Assembly (NCBI GenBank): GCA_011391255.1
Contig: JAABQV010000025.1
Coordinates: forward strand, 1-38,908
From: Dechloromonas sp.
Lineage (GTDB): Bacteria; Pseudomonadota; Gammaproteobacteria; Burkholderiales; Rhodocyclaceae
Length of the DNA stretch: 38,908 bases
Direction: 5' to 3'
In this document: positions 17,551 to 25,855 of the stretch, piece by piece
Position numbering within the stretch: position 1 is the first letter of the stretch
Layout: every line of letters begins with the position of its first letter
Notes under the pieces: generated by a model
Told to the model about the DNA's origin: nothing
The model's input: only the letters and a program-made list of their open reading frames with translations
Databases searched by the model: none
Position numbers and translations under genes: made by a program

Positions 17551-18270
17551 TCAGCCCTTTACGTGCAGTCCGCACTCCTTAAGATGTGGTTCTTCCCACC
17601 ACCAGCGACCCGAGCGAACTTCCTCGCCGGGCGAAATGGCGCGGGTGCAAGGCGCGCAACCGATGCTGGGAAAGAAATTATTGTGCAGTGCGTTATAGGG
17701 CGCTTTGTGTTGTAGCAGATAGGCCCAGACTTCATTTTCCGACCATTCGGCAAGCGGGTTGAATTTTTCCAGCCCGTTGCCTTCGTCGTACTCGCGGATC
17801 GCCAGATTGCCTCGGGTGGCGGCCTGCTCGGCGCGCATCCCGGTAATCCAGGCGCGTTTGCCGGCCAGTGCGCGCTTGAGCGGTTCAACCTTGCGAATCG
17901 CGCAGCAGGCTTTGCGTAGGGTGACGGATTCGTAAAAGCCGTTGATTCCCTGGTTGCGCACATACAACTCAATATCGTCGGCACGCGGGAAAAATACCGT
18001 CAGCTTGTGCCCGTAGTGTTTTTCGACCGCCGCCATAAGTTCGTAGGTTTCAGCCGGCAGACGGCCGGTATCGAGGCTGAAGATGCTGATACTCAGGCGC
18101 GACTTGAGGATCAGGTCGGTGAGCACCATATCCTCGGCACCGAGACTGTTGGCAAAGGTTGCCGGCGACCAGTTTGTGGCGATTTCGCCAAGCAGTGCTT
18201 TGGCAGATGCGGTTCGGGTCGCGACGCTGGCCGTCAGTTCAGGGGTGATGTAGAGCAGATTCGGGTTCAT
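17551..18270 (-). CDS. cysH: Assimilatory adenylyl-sulfate (APS) reductase, 4Fe-4S type
   Basis: This cytoplasmic enzyme reduces APS to sulfite with thioredoxin or glutathione-type donors. The 239-residue protein has the SLDTGR motif of the PAPS/APS reductase fold (65-70). Cys122-Cys123 (KACCAIRK) and Cys205/Cys208 (GCAPC) are the CC...CxxC ligands of a 4Fe-4S cluster, and the catalytic Cys233 lies in KECGLH. The Fe-S ligand set marks it as using APS directly rather than PAPS, matching the absence of a cysC kinase here. The ATG lies 9 bases after the DUF934 stop, in the operon cysI-DUF934-cysH. Confidence in the function is high. Confidence 0.94.
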   Translation of the reverse strand: MNPNLLYITPELTASVATRTASAKALLGEIATNWSPATFANSLGAEDMVLTDLILKSRLSISIFSLDTGRLPAETYELMAAVEKHYGHKLTVFFPRADDIELYVRNQGINGFYESVTLRKACCAIRKVEPLKRALAGKRAWITGMRAEQAATRGNLAIREYDEGNGLEKFNPLAEWSENEVWAYLLQHKAPYNALHNNFFPSIGCAPCTRAISPGEEVRSGRWWWEEPHLKECGLHVKG

Positions 18271-18279
18271 TGATGGATC

Positions 18280-18819
18280 TCAGGCGGCGCGCCGCCGGAA
18301 GTGGGGTTGCGCTTGATCGCTGGCGTTCTGGTAGCTTTCAGTAAATGGGGTAAATCCGCTCTGGAGAGCGATCGCTACGTTTTTTCCGTCTTTCAGCGCG
18401 TAGCTGTCGAAACCGACGCGCTGCATGTAAAACAGTTGGTCGTGCAGAACGTCGCCGACCGCACGCAATTCGCCTTGATAGTGATGGCGCTGGCGCAGCA
18501 GGCTAGCGCTGGAGTAGGCGCGACCATCGACAAATTTCGGAAAATTGATGGCGATGACGATAAAGTAGTCGAGATCGGCGACGATGTCCGCGACCTTGTC
18601 GGCGGGCTGCAAGAGCAGGCCGATGCGCTTGTGGGTGGAAATGATTTCGGTTTTACGTGCTTGCCAGACGGCAAACGGGAAAATGAGGTCGCCTTGCGGC
18701 AAAACCAGTGTTTCGGGCGTTTGGTCGGGCAAAATTTCCAGCGTATTCCAGCCGTCGACCGCGCCCTGAAAGAATTCCCCTTGGGGGGCAACAGCATTTT
18801 TTTTGATCAGTTGAGCCAT
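18280..18819 (-). CDS. DUF934 protein associated with sulfite reductase
   Basis: This 179-residue protein belongs to the DUF934/COG3749 family, which is repeatedly found between sulfite reductase and cysH in beta- and alphaproteobacteria and annotated as probably involved in sulfite reduction. Recognisable stretches are FPKFVDGRAYSSASLLRQR (the strongest family signature), GELRAVGDVLHDQLFYMQRV and GFDSYALKDGK. No cofactor motif or membrane segment is visible. It may be a small electron-transfer partner or assembly factor for the siroheme reductase, but this is unproven. Its ATG overlaps the cysI stop by one base (TAATG) and cysH follows after 9 bases, so it is firmly within the operon. Confidence 0.88.
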   Translation of the reverse strand: MAQLIKKNAVAPQGEFFQGAVDGWNTLEILPDQTPETLVLPQGDLIFPFAVWQARKTEIISTHKRIGLLLQPADKVADIVADLDYFIVIAINFPKFVDGRAYSSASLLRQRHHYQGELRAVGDVLHDQLFYMQRVGFDSYALKDGKNVAIALQSGFTPFTESYQNASDQAQPHFRRRAA

Positions 18820-20492
18820 TATGCAGCCTCAAAAAATTCCGGTTTTGCGGGATTGCGGGTGCGCCCTACATAGACTTGCTCCTTGAACGGGGCAATGCCA
18901 ATGCGGTCGAAAGTATCGATAAAGCGCTCGTCGGCGTGACGGTGTTTGAGATAGGTATCAATGATGCGGGTGATTGCGTCAGGCGTTTCGCCAGCCGGGA
19001 GCGCCGGGCCGATGATCTTGCCGACTTGCGCAGTGTTGCCTTGGCGGCCACCCAAAGTGATCTGATAAAACTCTGCATCGTTCTTGTCGACGCCAAGAAC
19101 ACCAATGTGGCCGACGTGATGATGGCCGCAGGCGTTGATGCAGCCAGAAATATTTAGGTCGACCTCACCAATGTCGAACAAATAATCGAGATCGTCGAAA
19201 CGCGCCTGAATAGCGCCGGCCAGCGGGATCGATTTGGCATTGGCCTGCTCGCAGAAATCTCCGCCGGGGCAGCAGATGACGCCGGTGAGCAGCCCGAGAT
19301 TGGGTGTCGCCAGCCCACTGTTGCGGGCGATCTGCCAGACGCTGAAAAGCTCGGATCGCTTGACGTCGGCCAGAATGATGTTCTGCTCATGGCTGATGCG
19401 CAGCTCGCCAAAGCTGAACTGGTCGGCGAGATCGGCGACGATTTCCATTTGCTTGGCGCTGATGTCGCCGGGCGGAATGCCGTGCTTTTTCAGGGACAGG
19501 GTGACAGTCGTGTAGCCGGCGCGCTTATGGGTAGAAGTGTTGCGGTCAACCCAGTTTTTGAAGCCTTTTTCGCTGTGCATTTCGTAAGCCGGCGTCGGTT
19601 CATAGGCCGGCGCGCCAAAGTGCCCGGCAACGCGGTCGAACTCGGCTTGCGTAATGGTTGCCGGGCCATCTTTGAGGTGCGCCCATTCGGCGTCAACCAA
19701 CTTGGCAAAGGCCTCAATGCCGAGCGCCTGGACGAGAATCTTGATCCGTGACTTGTAGGCGTTGTCGCGCCGGCCTTCGAGGTTGTACACGCGCAGGATG
19801 GCTTCGCAATACGTCAGCAGGTGCTGCCAGGGCAGAAACTCGCGCAGCACCTGGCCGCGAATCGGCGTCCGTCCCAGTCCGCCGCCGACTAAAACGCGGA
19901 AGCCAATTTCACCCTCTACCACCTGTAAATGCAGGCCGATATCGTGGAACCAGGTCAGTGCGCGGTCTTCTTGGGTGCCGGAGATAGCAATCTTGAACTT
20001 GCGCGGCAGGAAAGCGAATTCCGGATGGAAAGTGCTCCACTGGCGCAGGATTTCCGCCAGCGGACGCGGGTCGATCAATTCGTCGGCGGCGACACCGGCG
20101 TATTGGTCGGTGGTGATGTTGCGGACGCAACTGCCGGAGGTTTGAATGGCGTGCATTTCAACTTCGGCAAGATGGGCGAGAATTTCCGGCGTATCTTCGA
20201 CTTTCGGCCAGTTGAACTGAATGTTCTGGCGCGTCGTGAAGTGGCCGTAGCCCTTGTCGTAGGTGCGGGCAATGAAGGCAAGTTTGCGCAGTTGGGTCGT
20301 ATTCATCATGCCGTAAGGCACGGCAATCCGCAGCATTGGCGCGTGGCGCTGTAAGTAGAGGCCGTTTTGCAGGCGCAGCGGGCGGAATTCGTCATCGCTC
20401 AGTTCGCCGGATTTCCAGCGACTGACCTGGTCACGGAATTGGGCAACCCGCTGGTTAACGATCTGGTGGTCGATGGCATCGTATTGGTACAT
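18819..20492 (-). CDS. cysI: Sulfite reductase hemoprotein (nitrite/sulfite reductase family)
   Basis: This siroheme- and 4Fe-4S-dependent enzyme makes the six-electron reduction of sulfite to sulfide in the cytoplasm. The 557-residue protein has two ferredoxin-like half domains (N-terminal half with GHFTTRQNIQFNW, about 83-95). It also has the siroheme/cluster ligands Cys408 and Cys414 (CPGGDFC) and Cys451 and Cys455 (CINAC, followed by GHHH). It is the first gene of the operon cysI-DUF934-cysH. An AAGGA site lies about 8 bases before the ATG. No flavoprotein cysJ is present in the window, so the electron donor may be ferredoxin or an unlinked reductase. Nitrite reduction is possible for the family, but the gene context argues for sulfite. 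Confidence 0.95.
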   Translation of the reverse strand: MYQYDAIDHQIVNQRVAQFRDQVSRWKSGELSDDEFRPLRLQNGLYLQRHAPMLRIAVPYGMMNTTQLRKLAFIARTYDKGYGHFTTRQNIQFNWPKVEDTPEILAHLAEVEMHAIQTSGSCVRNITTDQYAGVAADELIDPRPLAEILRQWSTFHPEFAFLPRKFKIAISGTQEDRALTWFHDIGLHLQVVEGEIGFRVLVGGGLGRTPIRGQVLREFLPWQHLLTYCEAILRVYNLEGRRDNAYKSRIKILVQALGIEAFAKLVDAEWAHLKDGPATITQAEFDRVAGHFGAPAYEPTPAYEMHSEKGFKNWVDRNTSTHKRAGYTTVTLSLKKHGIPPGDISAKQMEIVADLADQFSFGELRISHEQNIILADVKRSELFSVWQIARNSGLATPNLGLLTGVICCPGGDFCEQANAKSIPLAGAIQARFDDLDYLFDIGEVDLNISGCINACGHHHVGHIGVLGVDKNDAEFYQITLGGRQGNTAQVGKIIGPALPAGETPDAITRIIDTYLKHRHADERFIDTFDRIGIAPFKEQVYVGRTRNPAKPEFFEAA

Positions 20493-20536
20493 GGGATTTC
20501 CTTAGCGTGAAAGTCGCGTAGCGGCTTCAATTGCCT

Positions 20537-20562
20537 CCCCTCGCCCGCAAGCGGGAGAGGGG
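20537..20562. repeat. REP-like GC-rich palindromic intergenic repeat
   Basis: A hairpin has arms CCCCTCGCCCGC (20537-20548) and GCGGGAGAGGGG (20551-20562) around an AA loop, with one mismatch, and is followed by a related TCGGGGGAGAGGG tail. It lies between cysI and the TSUP gene. The word resembles dispersed palindromic units common in GC-rich proteobacteria; only one copy is visible in this window, so the repeat status is from general knowledge. Confidence 0.5.
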
Positions 20563-20626
20563 TCGGGGGAGAGGGAAACGGGCGTGATTTTCATCTTTCG
20601 GGGGTGTCTGCTCAAAATCATGTCCG

Positions 20627-21403
20627 TTAGGCGATGATCAATTTGCCGCCGATGATGACCAGCACTGAGGCCAGCACACGGCGTAAAACGTGTTCAGGGA
20701 TTTTTGCGGAGACTTGCGTGCCGAGCCAGATGCCGGGCAGCGAACCGAGCAGCAGGGCGCCGAGCAAGGCCCAATCGACGCCGCCGAGCAGCCAATGGCC
20801 GAGGCCGGCAACCAGGGTGAGCGGGACAGCGTGGGCGATATCGGAGCCAACGATTCTGATCGTCGGCAGCTTTGGGTAGAGGAAGAAGAGTGCAGCAACA
20901 CCCAGCGCGCCGGCGCCAACGGATGAAATGGTGACCAGCACACCAAGAACGACGCCAACAGCGACGGTAATTTTGCCGAGGTGTTGCTGGCGCAAGCTTG
21001 AGTCATCGTGCTTGGCGGCGTAGTCGCGCAACTTGCGGCCAAAAAGAATCGCAACTGCTGTCAGCACCAGCGCGAAACCCAGGCCGTGTGAAATCAGCGC
21101 GCCAATCACATTGTTGCTCTTGGGGAGCTGTGACAGTACATAAAGTGTGATGGCGGCGGCCGGGATGCTGCCGAGTGCTAAACGGCCGGTAATGCGCCAG
21201 TCGATATGACCCTTGTTGCCGTGCGCGACAGTGCCGCCGGCTTTGGTCAGCGCGGCGTAAAGTAAATCGGTGCCAACGGCGGTGGCTGGCGGCACGCCAA
21301 AAACCAGCACTAGTAGCGGTGTCATCAGCGAGCCGCCGCCGACGCCGGTCAGCCCGACGATGACGCCAACAGCGAATCCAGAAACGGTGTAGAGAATGTC
21401 CAT
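20627..21403 (-). CDS. TSUP/TauE-SafE family membrane permease, probable sulfur-oxyanion exporter
   Basis: This 258-residue inner-membrane protein has about seven to eight hydrophobic helices. The family signature VGLTGVGGGSLMTPLLVLVF lies near the N-terminus, and a repeat-related segment ISSVGAGALGVAALFFLYP lies in the second half. TSUP proteins move sulfite, sulfoacetate, taurine-derived or other small organic anions. Placed between the sulfite reductase operon and cysB, it most likely handles sulfite or sulfate/thiosulfate; the direction and exact substrate are inferred. Upstream ATG (21412) and TTG (21436) codons are possible, but the ATG at 21403 starts directly at the first helix. No clear ribosome site is visible for any of them. 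Confidence 0.87.
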   Translation of the reverse strand: MDILYTVSGFAVGVIVGLTGVGGGSLMTPLLVLVFGVPPATAVGTDLLYAALTKAGGTVAHGNKGHIDWRITGRLALGSIPAAAITLYVLSQLPKSNNVIGALISHGLGFALVLTAVAILFGRKLRDYAAKHDDSSLRQQHLGKITVAVGVVLGVLVTISSVGAGALGVAALFFLYPKLPTIRIVGSDIAHAVPLTLVAGLGHWLLGGVDWALLGALLLGSLPGIWLGTQVSAKIPEHVLRRVLASVLVIIGGKLIIA

Positions 21404-21485
21404 GGCGGGCATCGTAGCAGCGACAATTTGAATCAAAAAGAATATTGAGTTAGATTGTTATATCGTTCAGTTATTAAGTGCCGCC

Positions 21486-22427
21486 ATGAAACTTCAGCAA
21501 CTGCGTTACATCCTCGAAATCCAGCGTCAGGGGCTTAATGTCTCCGAGGCCGCCGAGACATTGTTCACCTCGCAACCCGGTATTTCAAAGCAGGTAAAAC
21601 TGCTGGAAGATGAATTGGGGGTGACGATTTTTGAGCGCAGCGGCAAGCGCTTTACCGGTGTTACTGAACCGGGTAAGGCCATTCTCGCCAGTGCCGAACA
21701 GATCCTGCGCGAGGCAGAAAATCTCAAACGGGCGAGTGGCGAATTCGCTACCGGCAATAGCGGGCGGCTGGTTCTGGCCGCCACGCACACCCAGGCGCGT
21801 TATGCCCTGCCACTGGTCGTACGTGATTTCATCAGCGAGCGTCCCGGCGTCAAGCTCGAGTTGCATCAAGGTAACCCGACGCAAATTGCTGAATGGGTGG
21901 TCAATGGCGATGCTGATATCGGGATTGCCACCGAGGCGCTCGACCGCTATCCGCAACTCATTACGCTGCCGGTGCGCCAGTGGAGCCACTGTGTGATCGC
22001 TCCGGATGGACATCCGATTCTCAAACAGCAGTCGTTGTCCTTGAGCGAATTGGTGAAATGGCCGCTGATTACTTACGACACCGCTTTTTCCGGACGCTCG
22101 CACATCAATCAGGCTTTCGAGCGGATTGCCGCCTCGCCCAATGTCGTGCTCACTGCCCTCGATGCCGACGTGATCAAGACGTACGTTAGTCTGGGGCTAG
22201 GGCTTGGCATCATTTCGGCGCTCGCCTACGATACACGGCGCGATGCCGGGCTACAGGCGCTTGATGCCGCACATCTCTTCGAATCCAACACGACGCGCCT
22301 GGCCTTGCGCCGGGGTACTTATTTACGCCGTTTCGACTATGACTTTATCGAGCGCTTTGCCCCGCACCTCAGCCGGCATGCGGTTGATCTGGCCATGCAG
22401 GGCGGCGGGGCGGAATACCAGTTGTAG
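21486..22427 (+). CDS. cysB: LysR-type regulator of sulfur assimilation (CysB)
   Basis: This 313-residue transcription factor closely follows CysB. The N-terminal helix-turn-helix reads MKLQQLRYILEIQRQGLNVS then EAAETLFTSQPGISKQVKLL; the long linker helix and the effector domain with ATHTQARYALP, HQGNPTQIAEWV and the VITYDTAFSGR-like TYDTAFSGRSHIN segment are CysB hallmarks. CysB activates cys genes when bound to N-acetyl- or O-acetylserine. It is divergent from the TSUP gene across 82 AT-rich bases and near the cysI and cysDN operons, its likely targets. Its stop is one base from the convergent HDOD gene, with no terminator between. Confidence 0.94.
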   Translation: MKLQQLRYILEIQRQGLNVSEAAETLFTSQPGISKQVKLLEDELGVTIFERSGKRFTGVTEPGKAILASAEQILREAENLKRASGEFATGNSGRLVLAATHTQARYALPLVVRDFISERPGVKLELHQGNPTQIAEWVVNGDADIGIATEALDRYPQLITLPVRQWSHCVIAPDGHPILKQQSLSLSELVKWPLITYDTAFSGRSHINQAFERIAASPNVVLTALDADVIKTYVSLGLGLGIISALAYDTRRDAGLQALDAAHLFESNTTRLALRRGTYLRRFDYDFIERFAPHLSRHAVDLAMQGGGAEYQL

Positions 22428-22428
22428 T

Positions 22429-23742
22429 TTATTCCCAGTGATCGGTTACTTCGCTGGCCCAGGCAGTGGCCGCCAGCAAGGCGTGATTCACTTTGTCCGG
22501 TGCCAGACCGGCGATTTTGGCGGCGCTAGAGATGCGCTCAAGATCGAAGGATTCACTGGCTTTTGCCAGTGCCAGCAAATCTGCGTATGGGCCGTTGCCG
22601 TGCAGCAATGCATCGCACACTTCATTTGGCAGTGGCAAGAGGGCAATTGCTTCCGCCATCGGCCGGCGCAGCAGGCGATCAAGGCAAGAAAAAATACCAG
22701 TGATAAAAAGTGGATCGTGGGCGTGACCGGGCATGCTTTCTGCCCCGAGCAACTCCATCAAGCGACCACGGGTGAGGGCGCTTTCAACCAGCAACCAATC
22801 GGCAAAATCCGGCTCACGCACTGAAAAGAGCAGCACCGCCAGCCAGCGCGAAAGGCGCTGACGGCCGAGGATGGTGATTGCCTGATGGATCGATTCAATC
22901 TGATGGTTTAGGCCCAGCGCTGGTGAATTCAGGTAGCGCAGGATACGGAAGGTGAGGAGTGGATCCTGCTTGAGTCCGGCGGCGATCTCTTCGGTTTCGG
23001 CATCGCTCTGGACGAGGCGCATCAGGTTGAGTAACTGCACCTTGTGTGGATCGGCGTGAGCTTGATTCGGGTGCGGTGCGCCACGGGCGGCAAATGCGCC
23101 ATGAAAACCCTCAAAGTGCCAAGTGTGGCAAAGTTTATGTTCGTCAAGTGTTTCAATGCCGAGGCCAAGCAGGGCGGTCGGGTTGCACTTTTCACGCGCA
23201 CGCACGGCGGCAGAGAAGTCGCGCACCGACGCCGCCTCGGTGTTGGCAACATTGATCACTGCGAAATCAGCTTGTTCCATCGCGGCGCCAAAGCATGCGT
23301 GCTGCGGTTGGCGGACGATGCCGATCTGGAGATTGCGGCTGCGCAGATCGGCCAGACGGCCGGCCAGCTTTTCAGCATCATTTTCTTCAGCCGCGAGATG
23401 AATGTTGAGCACGACGTTTTTCTGCGGCAGACGGTCGACTGCCGGGTGCCAGAGCGCGGCGCTGCTGAGTGGAATGAAGGCGGGCTGAGTGTTCCAGGCA
23501 TCCTTGCTGGAAATCAGCGTGGCGAGTAATTCCCCATCGAGCTTTTCCTGCAAAGGGGTGGCTGCGCAGGCTAGCAGCGATTCATCCTGTAGATAGAAAA
23601 TGTGCCCGCTAGGGCGGTGTTTTCGATCAAAAATCACTTCACGGCGAAGAAAGCTGCCGCTAGCATCCTCCTTGCGAGCGATCAGCGGCGTTTTGGCAGC
23701 AGGGACTTCCTTGCTGCCAAAAAGTTTTTTCAAACCAAACAA
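22429..23742 (-). CDS. HDOD-domain protein with degenerate EAL-like N-terminal half
   Basis: This 437-residue cytoplasmic protein has an N-terminal half that resembles YuxH-type proteins, where an EAL-like fold has lost its catalytic signature: no EAL triad is visible, and it starts FLRREVIFDRKHRPSGHIFY. The C-terminal half (about 225-437) is an HDOD domain (LLNLMRLVQSDAETEEIAAG, LLTFRILRYLNSPALGL, IESIHQAITILGRQRLSRWL). HDOD proteins regulate signalling or motility without known catalysis. The start is judged to be a TTG at 23742, since GGAG (23749-23752) lies 6 bases upstream. The open frame extends to 23790, but that part runs through the terminator of the upstream ppiC gene. The partner is unknown. 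Confidence 0.82.
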   Translation of the reverse strand: MFGLKKLFGSKEVPAAKTPLIARKEDASGSFLRREVIFDRKHRPSGHIFYLQDESLLACAATPLQEKLDGELLATLISSKDAWNTQPAFIPLSSAALWHPAVDRLPQKNVVLNIHLAAEENDAEKLAGRLADLRSRNLQIGIVRQPQHACFGAAMEQADFAVINVANTEAASVRDFSAAVRAREKCNPTALLGLGIETLDEHKLCHTWHFEGFHGAFAARGAPHPNQAHADPHKVQLLNLMRLVQSDAETEEIAAGLKQDPLLTFRILRYLNSPALGLNHQIESIHQAITILGRQRLSRWLAVLLFSVREPDFADWLLVESALTRGRLMELLGAESMPGHAHDPLFITGIFSCLDRLLRRPMAEAIALLPLPNEVCDALLHGNGPYADLLALAKASESFDLERISSAAKIAGLAPDKVNHALLAATAWASEVTDHWE

Positions 23743-23755
23743 AAGCGTCTCCACC

Positions 23756-23782
23756 AATAAAAAAGCCCACCTGCGGGTGGGC
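23756..23782 (-). terminator. Rho-independent terminator after ppiC
   Basis: On the reverse strand, arms GCCCACC and GGTGGGC (23776-23782 and 23765-23771) enclose a 4-base loop and are followed by TTTTTTATT (23764-23756). It lies 24 bases past the ppiC stop and directly before the HDOD start, separating the two transcripts. Confidence 0.85.
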
Positions 23783-23805
23783 ATTGTCACATACGCGAAA
23801 GCTGA

Positions 23806-24594
23806 TCAGTTAACCTTGGCCTTCGTCCGCAGGTCCTTGACCAGTTCTTCGACCTGCTGCTGGGCTGCACGTTGTTGAAGCTGTGGCTTGACCTGCTCGA
23901 AAGGTGGCGGGGTAAGCGGGCGGGAGTCGTCGAGCTGAATGACGTGGTAGCCAAAATCGGTCTTGACCGGGGTTTTGGTGTAGTCACCCTTCTTTAACTG
24001 GACCAGCGCTTCGCCGAAAGGCTTGACGTAGGCGCTAGGTGCGCTCCAGCCGAGTTCGCCGCCCTTGTCTTTGGAGCCGGGGTCTTTTGATTGTTTGGCT
24101 AGATCGGAGAATTTCTCACCCTTGCCGAGCTTGGTGATAATTGCCTTGGCGTCGTCCTCTTTCTCGACGAGAACATGGCGAGCCTTGTATTCAGTGCTGC
24201 CCTGTTTGGCAGAAATTGCCTCGTACTCAGACTTGAGCTGTGCATCGCTGATCGGGTGAGCCTTGACGTAATCACCAAGGAAGGCGCGAATCAGGACGGC
24301 CTGCTTGGCGAGTTCCATTTGTCCCTGCATTTCCGGCTTTTTATCGAGGCCTTTTTTCTTGGCTTCCTGAACCAGAATTTCGCGGCGAACCAGTTCTTCC
24401 TTGACGGCGTTCTTCAACTCGGGAGAGTCAGGCGCGCCCTGCGCTTTTTGTTCAGCGACAAAGGCGTCGTAGACGTATTGCGGGATCGCCTGGCCGTTGA
24501 CGGTGGCGAAAGCTGCCTTGTTCTGGGCAAAGGCAGGAGCGGAAATAATGGTGGCAGCGACCAGCAGCGAGGCCAGACGGGAAAGCTTCAACAT
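23806..24594 (-). CDS. Periplasmic parvulin-type peptidyl-prolyl isomerase
   Basis: This 262-residue exported folding catalyst has a signal peptide LKLSRLASLLVAATIISAPAFAQ, a SurA-N-like helical region (VNGQAIPQYVYDAFVAEQKA to about 130), then a parvulin domain (about 135-235: YKARHVLVEKEDDAKAIITK, FSDLAKQSKDPGSKDKGGEL, GWSAPSAYVKPF, KTDFGYHVIQLDDSRP). It ends in a charged helix rich in Gln. It should isomerise prolyl bonds of outer-membrane or secreted proteins. The ATG at 24594 has an AAGGA site 8 bases upstream and begins the signal peptide; an earlier ATG at 24627 is less likely. It follows bolA by 36 bases and is the last gene before a terminator. Confidence 0.92.
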   Translation of the reverse strand: MLKLSRLASLLVAATIISAPAFAQNKAAFATVNGQAIPQYVYDAFVAEQKAQGAPDSPELKNAVKEELVRREILVQEAKKKGLDKKPEMQGQMELAKQAVLIRAFLGDYVKAHPISDAQLKSEYEAISAKQGSTEYKARHVLVEKEDDAKAIITKLGKGEKFSDLAKQSKDPGSKDKGGELGWSAPSAYVKPFGEALVQLKKGDYTKTPVKTDFGYHVIQLDDSRPLTPPPFEQVKPQLQQRAAQQQVEELVKDLRTKAKVN

Positions 24595-24630
24595 GGACGG
24601 TTCCTTGAATAATTGATGAAAACTCATTGA

Positions 24631-24897
24631 TTATACTTCGCCGGGGGCGAATGCACGGATGCTCAGCGCATGAATGCCACGCCGCATCAAGTCTCCCGCC
24701 GCATCATAAATCAGGCGATGGCGGGCGACGGTATTTTTGCCGCTAAAAACCTCGGCAACAATTTCCAGATTGTAATGGCCGCCTTCGCGCGCGCCGGCAT
24801 GTCCAGCGTGGCGATGTGACTCATCTTCAATGACTATTTTGAGCGGCTGCAAGCTGCCCAGACGCTCGCGCAGTTGTTCGGCGATTTCAGCGCTCAC
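24631..24897 (-). CDS. bolA: BolA-family protein
   Basis: This 88-residue protein has the BolA signature: [20 protein letters not shown] followed by [20 protein letters not shown] and [20 protein letters not shown]. The conserved His residues can bind a 2Fe-2S cluster together with a monothiol glutaredoxin. BolA proteins act in iron-sulfur homeostasis and stress morphology. Its ATG overlaps the yciI stop by 4 bases (24894-24897), so it is translated with yciI and yciB. The family assignment is secure; the exact BolA subgroup is not clear. Confidence 0.93.
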   Translation of the reverse strand: MSAEIAEQLRERLGSLQPLKIVIEDESHRHAGHAGAREGGHYNLEIVAEVFSGKNTVARHRLIYDAAGDLMRRGIHALSIRAFAPGEV

Positions 24898-25196
24898 GCC
24901 GGTAGAACCTTCTTGAAGGGTTTGACGGTAACTTTTTCGTAAACGCCGGCCGCTACATAGGGGTCGGCATCGGCCCAGGCTTTGGCGGACGCCAGCGAGT
25001 CGAACTCGGCAATGATGATGCTGCCGGAGAAGCCGGCCGGGCCGGGGTCGGGCGAATCAACCGCCGGGCAGGGGCCGGCGAGAATCAGGCGGGCTTCGGC
25101 CTGGAGTGCCTGCAAACGCGCAACGTGTGCCGGGCGGGCAGCCATGCGTTGATCCAGCGTGCCGGCGCGATCTTCACCAATGATGGCGTAAAGCAT
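24894..25196 (-). CDS. yciI: YciI-family protein
   Basis: This 100-residue small cytoplasmic protein has a ferredoxin-like dimeric alpha/beta-barrel fold (YCII/DGPF family). Features are [20 protein letters not shown], the [21 protein letters not shown] stretch with its conserved His, and [20 protein letters not shown] followed by PY. The family is thought to include enzymes, but its activity is unproven. It overlaps yciB by one base and bolA by four, in the order yciB-yciI-bolA-ppiC, an arrangement widespread in betaproteobacteria. Confidence 0.92.
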   Translation of the reverse strand: MLYAIIGEDRAGTLDQRMAARPAHVARLQALQAEARLILAGPCPAVDSPDPGPAGFSGSIIIAEFDSLASAKAWADADPYVAAGVYEKVTVKPFKKVLPA

Positions 25197-25804
25197 TATG
25201 GTTTTTCCTCAATATATTTTGCCAGCAGCAAGCCCTGGATGACTACAAAAACGAGCATCAGTCCCATGCCGCCGAAAAGTTTGAAATTGACCCAGACATC
25301 AGTCGGGAAGTTGAAGGCAACCACCAGATTGAGGATGCCCATCACGACAAAGAATCCGATCCATGCCAGATTAACTCTGATCCATACCGGCTCCGGTAAG
25401 TTCATTTGTTCGCCAAGCATTGCTTTAATCGCATTCTTTTTCATCACCAGCGCGGCGAAACCCATGCTGCCGGCAAAGACCCAGTAAAGGATGGTCGGTT
25501 TCCACTTGATGAAGGATTCGTCCTGGAAAATCAGCGTCATGCCACCAAAAAAGACAACCAGAACCAGGCTGACCCAGAGCATTTTGTCGACCTTGCCATG
25601 GCGGAATGCAACCCAGGCGATCTGGGCGATAGTCGCGATAATAACGACCACAGTGGCCAATAAAATCGGGGCAATTTTCGGGTCGACCGCAGCAGAGCCG
25701 ATTAAGGACGAAACCCAGCTTGCAGCCAGCTCCGGATTTTTTTCGGAGTATTTAAAGGTGGCAAAAAATAGGATGACGGGGAAGAGGTCGAAAAGTAGTT
25801 TCAT
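25196..25804 (-). CDS. yciB: Inner-membrane septation protein A family (YciB/IspZ)
   Basis: This 202-residue polytopic membrane protein has about five to six helices. It opens [20 protein letters not shown], a hallmark of the family, and has [17 protein letters not shown] and [20 protein letters not shown] later. YciB homologues affect cell-envelope integrity and septation (first described as ispA in Shigella). The gene leads the yciB-yciI-bolA-ppiC unit and is divergent from the HD-GYP regulator over 51 bases. Confidence 0.93.
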   Translation of the reverse strand: MKLLFDLFPVILFFATFKYSEKNPELAASWVSSLIGSAAVDPKIAPILLATVVVIIATIAQIAWVAFRHGKVDKMLWVSLVLVVFFGGMTLIFQDESFIKWKPTILYWVFAGSMGFAALVMKKNAIKAMLGEQMNLPEPVWIRVNLAWIGFFVVMGILNLVVAFNFPTDVWVNFKLFGGMGLMLVFVVIQGLLLAKYIEEKP

Positions 25805-25855
25805 AGATGTGCATTATATACTTCAGGTTTTGCCCTTCTGACGTTCGGGAAAATC

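Noticed and set aside
23743..23790. N-terminal extension of the HDOD gene to 23790
   Set aside because: It would translate the ppiC terminator hairpin; a TTG at 23742 with GGAG 6 bases upstream fits better.
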